This document shows positions 10,042-18,366 of a stretch of DNA of 64,000 nt, piece after piece. Made by a program: the position numbers and the translations under genes. This DNA is from an uncultured Bacteroidota bacterium. GTDB taxonomy: Bacteria; Bacteroidota; Bacteroidia; AKYH767-A; OLB10. Location of the stretch: NCBI GenBank assembly GCA_900696575.1, contig CAADHD010000025.1:261166-325165 (forward strand). Direction: 5' to 3'. Under the pieces are notes generated by a model, which did not search any database, was not told where the DNA came from, and saw nothing but the letters and a program-made list of their open reading frames with translations. Each line of letters starts with the position of its first letter. The stretch's first letter is position 1.

Positions 10042-11121
10042 TTAAATCATGCTGGCTTCTTTCATTTTCTCGGTATTCTCGGCCAATTGAAGGGCATCAA
10101 TAAACTCCTGAATGTCGCCATTCATGAAACCGGTAAGGTTATAACTGGTTAAACCTATTCGGTGATCTGTAACACGGTTCTGCGGATAATTGTAAGTTCT
10201 GATTTTGGCGGAGCGATCACCGGTAGAAACCATCGTTTTTCTTTTTCTTGAAATTTCATCCAGATGTTTCTGCAATTCTGCCTCGTATAATCGTGTGCGA
10301 AGCATCTGCAACGCCAATGCACGGTTGCCATGCTGCGAGCGTTCAATCTGGCAGGTAACTACAATGCCGGAAGGTTTATGGGTAAGCTGAACTTTGGTTT
10401 CCACTTTATTGACATTCTGCCCACCTGCCCCGCTTGAGCGTGCTGTTTGCCATTCAAGATCGGCCGGATTAATCTGTACATCCACTTCTTCGGCTTCAGG
10501 CAATACTGCCACTGTAGCGGCAGAAGTATGAACTCTTCCCATTGTTTCCGTTTCAGGAACGCGCTGTACACGATGCACACCCGATTCATATTTCAACTGG
10601 CCGTAAACATTATCCCCTTTTACTGATAAAATAATTTCCTTGTAACCGCCTGCGGTGCCCGCATTACTGTCAATTACTTCACATTTCCAGCCGCGTTTTT
10701 CGCAGTAACGGGAATACATTCGATATAAATCACCGGCAAAAATAGAAGCCTCATCTCCGCCTGTTCCTGCCCGAATTTCAATCTGAACATCTTTTTCATC
10801 CTCCGGATCTTTCGGTATCAATTGCCATCGAATCTGCTCTTCCAGTTTTACTATTTCTGCTTCAAGATGGCTAACTTCGTCTTTGGCCATACTTCTGAAT
10901 TCTTCATCCTTTTCAGTCATCATGACATGCCGCGCCTGAGCAAGATTATCAAGAATGTTTTTGTAAGTGGCATATAGTTCTACTACAGGTTGCAGCTCGC
11001 GATACGACTTATTCAAGGCAGTAAAACGTTTCATATCATTAACCACCTCCGGACTTCCGAGTTGCATTTCAATATCCAGAAAACGCTGGCGAAGCGATTC
11101 TAATTTTTCCGTCAAATCCAT
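10042..11121 (-). CDS. prfA: Peptide chain release factor 1
   Basis: 359 residues, full length. The peptidyl-tRNA hydrolysis motif GGQ is at residues 233-235 in [15 protein letters not shown]. The codon-recognition tripeptide of RF1 (PxT) is PET at 189-191, distinguishing it from RF2 (SPF). It terminates translation at UAA and UAG. A TTG-N22-TAACTTCG promoter-like pair lies just upstream. It heads a probable operon with pyrF and the M61 peptidase; prfA-pyrF adjacency is, from memory, common in Bacteroidota. Confidence 0.96.
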   Translation of the reverse strand: MDLTEKLESLRQRFLDIEMQLGSPEVVNDMKRFTALNKSYRELQPVVELYATYKNILDNLAQARHVMMTEKDEEFRSMAKDEVSHLEAEIVKLEEQIRWQLIPKDPEDEKDVQIEIRAGTGGDEASIFAGDLYRMYSRYCEKRGWKCEVIDSNAGTAGGYKEIILSVKGDNVYGQLKYESGVHRVQRVPETETMGRVHTSAATVAVLPEAEEVDVQINPADLEWQTARSSGAGGQNVNKVETKVQLTHKPSGIVVTCQIERSQHGNRALALQMLRTRLYEAELQKHLDEISRKRKTMVSTGDRSAKIRTYNYPQNRVTDHRIGLTSYNLTGFMNGDIQEFIDALQLAENTEKMKEASMI

Positions 11122-11125
11122 GTGG

Positions 11126-11158
11126 CGAAGTTACATTGTTGATTCCTAATTAAATCAA
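11126..11158 (-). promoter_or_regulatory. Promoter-like pair upstream of prfA
   Basis: On the minus strand TTG is followed after 22 bases by TAACTTCG, a one-mismatch form of TAnnTTTG, which ends 4 bases before the prfA ATG. The TTG overlaps the stop region of the neighbouring GNAT gene. Confidence 0.4.
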
Positions 11159-11688
11159 TCGTTTTCATTCAGTAAGGCGAACTGATGCAGGTCAATCCAC
11201 CTGTTTGATTTCCATTCGCATTCATGCTGGGTTCCTTCAATGCGGAAACCGAGCTTTGAAAGGGTTTTAATGCTTGAGGTGTTTTCAGTTTCAACGGTAG
11301 CTTCAATGCGATGCATTTTCAATTGATTAAAGGTAAAATTGATAACTGCTCCTGCTGCCTCATGGATATATCCTTTTCCCCAAAATCCCTTTTGAAGCCA
11401 GAAGCCCATTTCGCATTTACGGTGAATCATATTGATATTGTAAATACCTACCGTACCCATCAACCGTGTACTGCCTGCCATACATACAGCCCACCATTTT
11501 CCTGTTTTGCTCTTTTCAATTTGCTCGTACCATTTCATTTGCTCACGTGTATCTTCAAAACTGCGGTACGAAATTCCGTAAAAACGCACAACGTCTGCAT
11601 CGGATAATCCATTAAAAATATCCTGTTGATCGCCCGGCAGGATGGAACGAAGCCAGAGACGTGCAGAATGTAAATCAGGAAAACTCAT
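11155..11688 (-). CDS. GNAT acetyltransferase (RimJ/RimL-like)
   Basis: 177 residues forming one GNAT domain of the Acetyltransf_3 type: an early SARLWLRSI beta strand, the acetyl-CoA binding region FWLQKGFWGKGYIHEA at about 125-140, and the family's closing pattern, in which TENTSSIKTLSKLGFRIEG places an Asn-x-x-S-x-x-x-x-x-x-K-LGF helix. Homologues acetylate N-termini of ribosomal proteins or small molecules; the substrate here is unknown. It sits head-to-head with the helicase gene, sharing a 68-base intergenic region, and directly upstream of prfA, with 33 bases between them. Confidence 0.85.
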   Translation of the reverse strand: MSFPDLHSARLWLRSILPGDQQDIFNGLSDADVVRFYGISYRSFEDTREQMKWYEQIEKSKTGKWWAVCMAGSTRLMGTVGIYNINMIHRKCEMGFWLQKGFWGKGYIHEAAGAVINFTFNQLKMHRIEATVETENTSSIKTLSKLGFRIEGTQHECEWKSNRWIDLHQFALLNEND

Positions 11689-11756
11689 TTTACTTTAAAA
11701 ACGTCCAAAGGTGCAAAACTCCATAAAATGGCTTAAGCCTGCATATTTTCGCAGCG

Positions 11757-13046
11757 ATGACCACTGCTAATACCGCCTTTTCTCAATTCGGTTTTAATAA
11801 ACAGATTATTACTGCCATTAAAGAGTGCGGTTATGAAACTCCTACTCCGGTGCAACAACAGGCTATTCCGAAAATTTTAGCTGGCAAACAAGTTATAGCC
11901 ATTGCTCATACGGGTACAGGCAAAACGGCTTCCTATTTACTTCCGTTGTTGAAAATTCTTGGTTACCCTCAAAGCAATGAACCCCGATGCCTGATTGTTG
12001 TTCCTGTTCATGAACTCTGCATACAGGTTCAAAATGCCGCGGCTTCCCTTGCACTTCATACCGGATTGCGCATCATTTCCGTTTACGGAGGCGGTAGTAT
12101 AAAAACACAACGGGAACAGCTTCAGGCTGGCTGCGATTTTGTTATTGGCACCCCGGGGCGGTTACTTGAACTGTATAAAGAAGGCTCGCTGGTATTTAAA
12201 AAAGTAAAACATCTTGTAATTGATGAGGCCGATAAATTGCTTGATATGGGTTTTATGCCCCAGCTTAACAAATTGTTTGAAGTGCTGCCTGTTAAAAGAC
12301 AAAATTTGTTGTTTTCTGCAACGATGAATGACAAAGTGAAAAGGTTGGCCGAAAACTTCATTGCGTTTCCCGAATACCTCGAAATTCAACAGGAACAAAA
12401 AACAGCTCCGGGTGTAGCGCAGAAGATTTATGCTATTCCCAATTTTTCTTCAAAAGCAAAATTTCTGATCCGCTTTTTGAATGATGAAAATCAAGCAATG
12501 AATAAAGTAATTGTTTTCTGCCGGACTAAAGCCATTGCCAAACGCCTGAGTGATGAATTGAAGTTATCGTTTGGCACAAGCGCAGTACGAAGGATTGATG
12601 GCAACATGCAGCAGCAAGCGCGCATCAATGCAGTGCAGGCTTTGAATGAAGGCGCAGTGAGAATTCTGGTTGCTACCGATATAGCCGCCCGCGGACTTGA
12701 CATCAGAAATGTTACTCATGTCATCAATTTTGATGTACCCTTGATTTATGATGATTACATACATCGTATCGGAAGGACCGGACGTGTTTTTACCAAAGGA
12801 GAGAGCATAACCTATTGCACCGAAGCAGATTTATGGCACTGGAAAAAAATTGAAAAACTCACCGGAAAAAAAATACCCTTTACACCTTTGCCCGGTGATT
12901 TTGAAACAGAAAAAACACCTTATGAAGAGCAACAGTTCATGAACCGTGAACTGGATAAGCAGCGCAGGAAAGACGATCCGGAGTATCAGGGTGCATTTCA
13001 TGAAAAGAAATCATCGAATAAGCACAAAAGAATACTAAGGCGTTAA
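11757..13046 (+). CDS. DEAD-box ATP-dependent RNA helicase (RhlE-like)
   Basis: 429 residues with the complete helicase core in order: Q motif (FGFNKQIITAIKECGYETPTPVQQ), Walker A AHTGTGKT (about 50-57), a variant motif Ia PVHELC instead of the usual PTRELA, TPGRL, DEAD, SAT, FCRTK, ATDIAARGLDI and HRIGRTGR. The C-terminal tail of about 45 residues is basic (KHKRILRR at the end), typical of RhlE-like proteins that bind RNA nonspecifically. Expected role is RNA remodelling in ribosome assembly or mRNA turnover. The variant motif Ia is the only departure from consensus. A TATTTTCG box (11744-11751) lies just upstream. Confidence 0.92.
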   Translation: MTTANTAFSQFGFNKQIITAIKECGYETPTPVQQQAIPKILAGKQVIAIAHTGTGKTASYLLPLLKILGYPQSNEPRCLIVVPVHELCIQVQNAAASLALHTGLRIISVYGGGSIKTQREQLQAGCDFVIGTPGRLLELYKEGSLVFKKVKHLVIDEADKLLDMGFMPQLNKLFEVLPVKRQNLLFSATMNDKVKRLAENFIAFPEYLEIQQEQKTAPGVAQKIYAIPNFSSKAKFLIRFLNDENQAMNKVIVFCRTKAIAKRLSDELKLSFGTSAVRRIDGNMQQQARINAVQALNEGAVRILVATDIAARGLDIRNVTHVINFDVPLIYDDYIHRIGRTGRVFTKGESITYCTEADLWHWKKIEKLTGKKIPFTPLPGDFETEKTPYEEQQFMNRELDKQRRKDDPEYQGAFHEKKSSNKHKRILRR

Positions 13047-13048
13047 GT

Positions 13049-13056
13049 TACTTTTG
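13049..13056 (+). promoter_or_regulatory. -7 box (TACTTTTG) for the EamA gene
   Basis: A perfect TAnnTTTG match, 25 bases before the GTG start at 13082 and 2 bases after the helicase stop. No convincing TTG at -33. Confidence 0.4.
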
Positions 13057-13081
13057 ACCGCAGATTTTTACATCGCTTTTC

Positions 13082-13996
13082 GTGAAAGAGGAAGACAAGT
13101 TTACACGATGGATTTACCTTGCTGTGCTGGCAGTCATTTGGGGTAGTTCATTCATCCTGATGAAGGTTGGGCTAAAATCATTTGACCCCGGTCAGGTTGC
13201 TTCCTTGCGGTTATTTGTTTCCTGGTGTGCGTTGTTTCCTTTAGTGATTCACCGGTTTAAAGAAGTTAAGAAGGAAAAGTTCAGGTATATTCTTGCTACA
13301 GGGTTGCTGGGAAACGGAATCCCTGCATTTCTGTTTGCCATTGCTCAAACCAATATATCCAGCTCGCTGGCAGGAATGCTTAATTCACTTACGCCTGTAT
13401 TTGTTGTATTGATAGGCTACTTCCTTTTCAAATCTGTATTCAAAGCCTCTCAGATTATTGGAGTAATTACCGGTATTACCGGAGCATTCGCCTTGATTTT
13501 AATAAGCCAAAAAGCCAATGTGTTTTCAGGCAATGCCTGGTTCGGATTACTGATTGTACTGGCCACTATTTGCTATGCATTCAGTGTTACTATCATCAGA
13601 AATTATCTGCACCATGTTGATTCGGTACTTATTACAGGCTTTGCTCTGTTTATTGCCGGAATACCCAGTGGCATTTACCTGTTCACTACCGACTTTATTC
13701 CGCGGTTTTCGGTTTATGACGATGCCTGGCTGAGTTTTATTAGTGTTGTTGCATTAGGTCTGCTGAGTACGGCATTTTCTACTGTCCTTTTCAACAAACT
13801 CATAAAAATTTCGAATGCCTTATATGCCTCTTCCGTTACTTACCTTATTCCGATTGTAGCCATTTTGTGGGGAGTGTTGGATGGCGAAGTCATCCACTGG
13901 AAACACATCCTGGCCATGCTCGCCATTCTGACAGGAATCTATCTGATAAATTTTGAAAGTATCAGGGAGATGAAAAAGCAAAAATTGAAAAACTGA
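13082..13996 (+). CDS. EamA/DMT family transporter
   Basis: 304 residues with about ten hydrophobic segments arranged as two EamA repeats; the opening AVIWGSSFILMKVGL is the usual first helix of the drug/metabolite transporter superfamily, and the C-terminal YLIPIVAILWGVLDGE segment is the matching helix 9 motif. It sits in the inner membrane and probably exports a metabolite or amino acid; the substrate cannot be read from sequence. The start is GTG at 13082 with no in-frame ATG nearby upstream. The last residues are basic (KKQKLKN), consistent with a cytoplasmic C-terminus. Confidence 0.88.
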   Translation: MKEEDKFTRWIYLAVLAVIWGSSFILMKVGLKSFDPGQVASLRLFVSWCALFPLVIHRFKEVKKEKFRYILATGLLGNGIPAFLFAIAQTNISSSLAGMLNSLTPVFVVLIGYFLFKSVFKASQIIGVITGITGAFALILISQKANVFSGNAWFGLLIVLATICYAFSVTIIRNYLHHVDSVLITGFALFIAGIPSGIYLFTTDFIPRFSVYDDAWLSFISVVALGLLSTAFSTVLFNKLIKISNALYASSVTYLIPIVAILWGVLDGEVIHWKHILAMLAILTGIYLINFESIREMKKQKLKN

Positions 13997-14014
13997 TTTT
14001 AATTTGCGCTGCTT

Positions 14015-14087
14015 GCCTTCTTAGCTCAGCTGGTAGAGCAGTTCATTCGTAATGAACGGGTCGCAGGTTCGAGTCCTGTAGAAGGCT
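14015..14087 (+). tRNA. tRNA-Thr (anticodon CGT)
   Basis: A 73-base cloverleaf: acceptor stem GCCTTCT/AGAAGGC, D arm GCTC/GAGC, anticodon stem GTTCA/TGAAC with loop TTCGTAA (anticodon CGT, reading ACG), five-base variable loop, and T arm with TTCGAGT. G1-C72, C2-G71, G35 and U36 agree with bacterial threonine identity. CCA is not encoded. It lies alone between the EamA gene and a convergent small gene. Confidence 0.95.
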
Positions 14088-14125
14088 CTGAAAACTAAAC
14101 TAACTTGAATAACAAATGATTATTT

Positions 14126-14165
14126 AAGGAATGCAGGTATAGACCTGTAAACACTCCTTATTTTT
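14126..14165. terminator. Candidate bidirectional terminator
   Basis: An interrupted stem (AAGGA with TCCTT outside, CAGGT with ACCTG inside, loop ATAG) is followed on the plus strand by ATTTTT. It lies between the tRNA gene and the stop of the convergent small membrane gene, where a shared terminator would be expected. Confidence 0.4.
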
Positions 14166-14358
14166 AGGCTTTCTCCTTCGGGCTGTCTGCCATAAAATTA
14201 TGACCGCCCTTTTTCACATGAACGGTGTACCATAACCAGAAGAATGTTCCTATAAAACCGATGATGATAAAAAGTATGTCAACTGACATACCAATGGGTT
14301 CTGCAAGTTTGAAGATATACTCAAAAAAGTTGGCAATGCCGTACCAGATTGCATCCAT
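14164..14358 (-). CDS. Small membrane protein, conserved Bacteroidota family (possibly DUF6341)
   Basis: 64 residues with one strong transmembrane helix (about 27-44, VDILFIIIGFIGTFFWLW) after an amphipathic N-terminal part, and a lysine-rich C-terminus. The size, the pairing with the divergent membrane gene at 14482 and the composition fit what I remember as the DUF6341/DUF6427 gene pair of Bacteroidota; the family number is from memory. A complete TTG-N17-TACGTTTG promoter precedes it, which supports that this short frame is a real gene. Function unknown. Confidence 0.7.
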   Translation of the reverse strand: MDAIWYGIANFFEYIFKLAEPIGMSVDILFIIIGFIGTFFWLWYTVHVKKGGHNFMADSPKEKA

Positions 14359-14377
14359 AACATATTGTATTAGGCTG

Positions 14378-14405
14378 CAAACGTAATTGTTTTTCTTAAA
14401 TACAA
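14378..14405 (-). promoter_or_regulatory. Complete Bacteroidota promoter (TTG-N17-TACGTTTG)
   Basis: On the minus strand TTG (14405-14403), 17 bases, then TACGTTTG (14385-14378), an exact match to the phylum's -33/-7 consensus. It faces the small membrane gene, 19 bases before its ATG. Confidence 0.65.
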
Positions 14406-14481
14406 AAAGTTAACAAGTAATGCTTATAAATTTAGTTGCTGACTTATTAAAAGAGTTTTCTTTACGCATTCAAAACATGTG

Positions 14482-15474
14482 ATGATTGTATCACTCTTCA
14501 AAACAAGACAGCCGGGTTACTATGTGTTCTTATCGCTGTTAAGTATTGTTGTTTACATATCGGTCGTAAGATCGGCAATGCTTGTAACTTCCGAAAACGG
14601 AATGCTGCTTTACCGGCTGATTACCGCTTATGCTGACACTTACGGAAATCTGTATTTCATTGCAGGGCTGATTCTATTTGTTTTACAAGGCATTCAAATC
14701 CATTTGCTTGTAAATCAATTTGAAGTGCTTTACAAATCTTCGTACTTACCTTGGCTTATGTACATGGTATTGATGGGTTCAGTGCCCGGTTTGCTGATGT
14801 TCTCCCCTGCCCTGTTATCCAATACATTGCTGCTGCTAATGCTCGACCGTATTTTCAGAATTTATAAAAGCGAGTATGCCCAGGGCTATCATTTTGAAGC
14901 AGCTGCCATGCTATCGCTGGCTGTTTGCATTTACCTGCCTACACTGTCTTTTATTTTGTTGTTGATAGCCTCCATCCTGATTTTGCATCCTTTTGATTGG
15001 CGCAACTGGGTTTCTGCCATTCTTGGATTTATGACTCCGCTTTATATGCTGGCTTTCATTTTGTTTCTAACTGACCGAACAGCGTTGATGATTCCTGAAA
15101 ATTTTCTTTCAGGCTATCAAATAACTTTTAAAATCAAGAGTGCATTACCGCCCAGTTATACAGTAACAGCAGTAATTGTATTTATTATTTCTGTGATTTC
15201 CATTTTAACGCTGCGCGAGAATTTTTACAAAAACACATCGCGTACACGAAGCTATCAGCAAGTGGTTATTATTTACTTTTTCATCACCCTTTTGATTCCG
15301 TTCTTCACCCCGGGCATTCCTCTTTTCAAATTCGCGTTACCTGCTATTCCTTTATCTATACTTATCGGTTACTATCTGCTGGCCGTCCGCAAAAACTGGG
15401 TAGCCGATACGGCACTTATTCTGTTAGTTGCTTTGGCATTGTTCAATCATTTAAAACTAACTTTCAGTCTTTAA
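14482..15474 (+). CDS. Polytopic membrane protein (possibly DUF6427)
   Basis: 330 residues starting at ATG 14482 (a GTG immediately upstream is also in frame). About nine to ten hydrophobic helices cover the whole length with short loops, and there is no recognisable enzyme motif. The N-terminus MIVSLFKTRQPG resembles the Bacteroidota-specific DUF6427 family, and the divergent small gene beside it fits the usual pair. In other genomes these lie near cell-division or nucleotide genes and their role is not established. Downstream, 30 bases away, is purQ, which has its own -7 box and so may be transcribed separately. Confidence 0.65.
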   Translation: MIVSLFKTRQPGYYVFLSLLSIVVYISVVRSAMLVTSENGMLLYRLITAYADTYGNLYFIAGLILFVLQGIQIHLLVNQFEVLYKSSYLPWLMYMVLMGSVPGLLMFSPALLSNTLLLLMLDRIFRIYKSEYAQGYHFEAAAMLSLAVCIYLPTLSFILLLIASILILHPFDWRNWVSAILGFMTPLYMLAFILFLTDRTALMIPENFLSGYQITFKIKSALPPSYTVTAVIVFIISVISILTLRENFYKNTSRTRSYQQVVIIYFFITLLIPFFTPGIPLFKFALPAIPLSILIGYYLLAVRKNWVADTALILLVALALFNHLKLTFSL

Positions 15475-15476
15475 AT

Positions 15477-15484
15477 TACTTTTG
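15477..15484 (+). promoter_or_regulatory. -7 box (TACTTTTG) for purQ
   Basis: A perfect TAnnTTTG match, 20 bases before the ATG at 15505 and right after the upstream stop codon. No TTG found 17-23 bases further upstream. Confidence 0.45.
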
Positions 15485-15504
15485 CACTCCAACTTATCAT
15501 GCTC

Positions 15505-16197
15505 ATGAAATTCGGTGTTGTTATTTTTCCGGGAAGCAACTGCGACCGCGATATGATTTATGTGCTGCAGAACATTCTGAACCAGAAAGTGGAAATTCTA
15601 TGGCATAAAGATCATGATCTGCATGGTTGCGATATGGTTATACTGCCGGGCGGATTTTCTTATGGAGATTACCTCCGCTCAGGAGCCATTGCCCGTTTTT
15701 CGCCCATCATGAATGAGGTACAGGAGTTTGCTGATCAAGGCGGACTGGTATTAGGCATCTGTAACGGATTTCAGATTTTATGCGAATCGCATTTATTGCC
15801 CGGAGCTTTACTGCATAACAACAACCATAAGTTCATCTGTAAAAATATATTTATCCGTACCGAAACGGATGAAAGCCTTGTAACATCCAAACTGAAAATC
15901 GGGCAGGCATTAAAAATTCCTGTTGCGCATGGCGAAGGAAGGTATTTTGCTGATGAAAATACTTTGAAAGAATTGGAAGAGAAAAACCGTGTATTGTTCC
16001 GTTATTGTAATGAGCGTGGTGAAGTAACGGACACGGCCAACCCTAATGGTGCAGTAAATAACATAGCCGGAATATGCAATGCAGGCAGAAATGTTTTCGG
16101 CATGATGCCCCATCCTGAGCGTGCAGCAGATACTACATTGGGCAACACCGATGGCCTGCACATTTTTAGGTCGGTACTGCAATATGCAATTGCCTGA
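15505..16197 (+). CDS. purQ: Phosphoribosylformylglycinamidine synthase subunit PurQ
   Basis: 230 residues from ATG 15505, where the protein begins with the family's [14 protein letters not shown]; an ATG two codons upstream (15499) is also possible. It is a class I glutamine amidotransferase: nucleophile C86 in LGICNGFQ and the C-terminal MMPHPERA supplying the His-Glu pair. It makes ammonia from glutamine for FGAM synthesis in purine biosynthesis, in complex with PurL and PurS, neither of which is in the window. It ends convergently with the PP2C gene, 27 bases apart. Confidence 0.95.
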   Translation: MKFGVVIFPGSNCDRDMIYVLQNILNQKVEILWHKDHDLHGCDMVILPGGFSYGDYLRSGAIARFSPIMNEVQEFADQGGLVLGICNGFQILCESHLLPGALLHNNNHKFICKNIFIRTETDESLVTSKLKIGQALKIPVAHGEGRYFADENTLKELEEKNRVLFRYCNERGEVTDTANPNGAVNNIAGICNAGRNVFGMMPHPERAADTTLGNTDGLHIFRSVLQYAIA

Positions 16198-16224
16198 AAT
16201 TCTTTTCCGGAATTCCGTCTTTAA

Positions 16225-17424
16225 TTATTTTACTCTTAACGACAGCATGGTAATATCATCATTAAACGGAGTGTTGTTTCTGAAACTGTCTATTTGGTTC
16301 AATAGTTTTTTATGCACTTCAGCCAGCGGTGATTGTGCAATCTGATTTCTGAGGCAATCCGTTAAAAGTTCAGAGCCGAAAAATTCACCGTCAGGATTTT
16401 CGCATTCGGTAATGCCGTCAGTGTATGTTACCAGCACTGACCGGTTATTCAGGGGTAAGGTTTCCGTTTCGAGAAAAGGAAGTTCTTCCAGCATTCCGAA
16501 ACCGAGAGTGCCCTTGTCGAGTTCGCGCACTAACTTTCCTTCAATAAGCAAAGGCGGATTATGGCCTGCATTGACATAATATATGGTTTTCTCTTTCCGG
16601 TTAATGATGGCAATGAAAGCCGTTACATAGCGGTCGCCTTTGGCATTCCGATAAACGGCTGTATTCAGGTGATGAGCCATTTTATCCAAACCTGCATTGA
16701 AAGAGGCCAGCGCACGTAAGTGAGATTGAAAGCTTGAAGCCAGCAAAGCGGCAGCCATTCCCTTTCCCGAAACATCGGCCATGCAAACAATGGCTTCAGT
16801 CTCATTCAATCGGATGAAATCATAAAAATCGCCCCCCACTTCGGTATGCGGAAGGTAGGTTGCTTCTATTTCGAAACCGGTTTGTTTATCCAGATCAGAA
16901 GGCAGAAGCATGGCCTGCATTTCGGCCGCCAGTTCAAGTTCTTTTTTAATGGCTGCCTGCCGGATGCTTTCTTCGGTCAGGCGTTTATTTTCAATTCCGG
17001 TAATGATAATGTTGGTAATGGTATGCACAAAAGAGATGACTTCCTTCTTCTCGCCTGCTATGTTTTTAAATCCTGCAAGAAATGCATAGGCCAGAAAACG
17101 GTTTTGATGTGTTACGGGAATAATGATTTCAAATTGCTGCGTCCACTTGATTTTATGTTCGCTGCCCGGCAGAAAATTATCAGGATCCGAAAAATCTTTT
17201 TCAATATCAATTTCCAAATCTTGATAACTTAATCCGGCCGATAAAATCTGCTTCCATCCCCTGTCGTTCAGGAATAAAATCACCTTCTCCACTCCCAACT
17301 GCTGCGTTACTACATGCTGATAAATTTCAAAAAGTTTGGAAGCAGGCAGGTTGTAATTCACTGCTTTGGTAATCTGCAGCAGCCAGTGAAGCTGCATGGA
17401 TTTAAACTGCAATTCGCTGCTCAT
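16225..17424 (-). CDS. GAF-PP2C (SpoIIE/RsbU-like) serine phosphatase
   Basis: 399 residues. The first about 150 look like a GAF-type sensor domain. The C-terminal half is a SpoIIE-type PP2C phosphatase: VGGDFYDF and CMADVSGKGMAAALLAS supply the metal-binding Asp residues, and the NAGHNPPLL and VTYTDGITEC motifs follow. A helix rich in Glu, Ala and Leu links the two. Such enzymes dephosphorylate STAS anti-anti-sigma proteins; one STAS protein is encoded at 61664-62005, a possible but unlinked partner. The start codon overlaps the lpxD stop by 4 bases, so it is the last gene of the truA-ABC-lpxD run. Confidence 0.88.
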   Translation of the reverse strand: MSSELQFKSMQLHWLLQITKAVNYNLPASKLFEIYQHVVTQQLGVEKVILFLNDRGWKQILSAGLSYQDLEIDIEKDFSDPDNFLPGSEHKIKWTQQFEIIIPVTHQNRFLAYAFLAGFKNIAGEKKEVISFVHTITNIIITGIENKRLTEESIRQAAIKKELELAAEMQAMLLPSDLDKQTGFEIEATYLPHTEVGGDFYDFIRLNETEAIVCMADVSGKGMAAALLASSFQSHLRALASFNAGLDKMAHHLNTAVYRNAKGDRYVTAFIAIINRKEKTIYYVNAGHNPPLLIEGKLVRELDKGTLGFGMLEELPFLETETLPLNNRSVLVTYTDGITECENPDGEFFGSELLTDCLRNQIAQSPLAEVHKKLLNQIDSFRNNTPFNDDITMLSLRVK

Positions 17425-18356
17425 TTTTTGTCTTTGAGGATTTCAATAACGGAAGGAAGGTTTTTAATCATGGCCAGCTCTTTCATTTTTTCACGCGCCT
17501 CGCGCACCGGGCTGCCGAAATACGTTTTATTGCCTTCCAAGGATTTTGGTATGCCCGACTGGCCCAAAACCACGGCTCCTTTACCAATTGTCAAATCTTT
17601 CTGCACACCCACCTGACCCCACAGTATTACATCGTCCTCAATAGTTACCACTCCGGCAATGCCTACCTGTGCGGCAAACAGGCAATTCTTTCCGATTACG
17701 GTATCATGGCCTACATGTACCTGATTATCCATTTTGGTTCCTTGCCCGATTACAGTATCTGCGCTTACTCCGCGGTCAATAGTGCAACTGCTGCCAATTT
17801 CCACATCATCTTCAATGACAACGCTTCCGCATGAAAACAACTTTTCATAACCCGATGGCCTGCGTTTAAAATAAAATGCATCGCTGCCAATAACGGCATT
17901 GGCATGCACTACCACACGGTTTCCTATTTTACAGTGGTCGTAAATAACCGCACCCGGATAAATGACACAATCATTACCAACAGTAACATGAGCGCCAATG
18001 ACAGCACCATGATGAATGAGAGTGTTTCTTCCGATGATCACTGAAGGGTGAACAGCCTGATGCATCGGTTCGTGTTTAAAATAAAACGAGGTGAGTTTAT
18101 TGTAATCGCGGAATGGATCATCGCTGATAAAAAGCACTTTGCCCTGCGGGCATTCTGTTTCCTTATTGATGATGATTCCAGTGGCTGCAGAGCTTAAAAC
18201 TTTGTCATAATACTTGGGATGGTCAACAAAGGAAACATCACCGTTTTCGACCCTGTGAATTTCATTGAAGCCTGTAAGCAGCAGTTCGCTGTTACCGACA
18301 AGACGCGCATTGATTTTTGCTGCAAGGTCAGAAGCTTTTACCGGTTTTATTTTCAT
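17421..18356 (-). CDS. lpxD: UDP-3-O-(3-hydroxyacyl)glucosamine N-acyltransferase (LpxD-like)
   Basis: 311 residues, slightly shorter than typical LpxD (about 340). An N-terminal uridine-binding-like domain (1-95) precedes a left-handed beta-helix built of hexapeptide repeats (about 100-270), with the catalytic His at 217 in VHVGHDTVIG, and a C-terminal helix with GSPVREAREKMKEL. LpxD N-acylates the glucosamine of lipid A precursors. Bacteroidota often carry more than one LpxD-like gene; this could be the second copy, so the exact substrate is less certain than the family. It sits 10 bases after an ABC exporter gene. Confidence 0.82.
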   Translation of the reverse strand: MKIKPVKASDLAAKINARLVGNSELLLTGFNEIHRVENGDVSFVDHPKYYDKVLSSAATGIIINKETECPQGKVLFISDDPFRDYNKLTSFYFKHEPMHQAVHPSVIIGRNTLIHHGAVIGAHVTVGNDCVIYPGAVIYDHCKIGNRVVVHANAVIGSDAFYFKRRPSGYEKLFSCGSVVIEDDVEIGSSCTIDRGVSADTVIGQGTKMDNQVHVGHDTVIGKNCLFAAQVGIAGVVTIEDDVILWGQVGVQKDLTIGKGAVVLGQSGIPKSLEGNKTYFGSPVREAREKMKELAMIKNLPSVIEILKDKK

Positions 18357-18366
18357 TGGTGCAATG

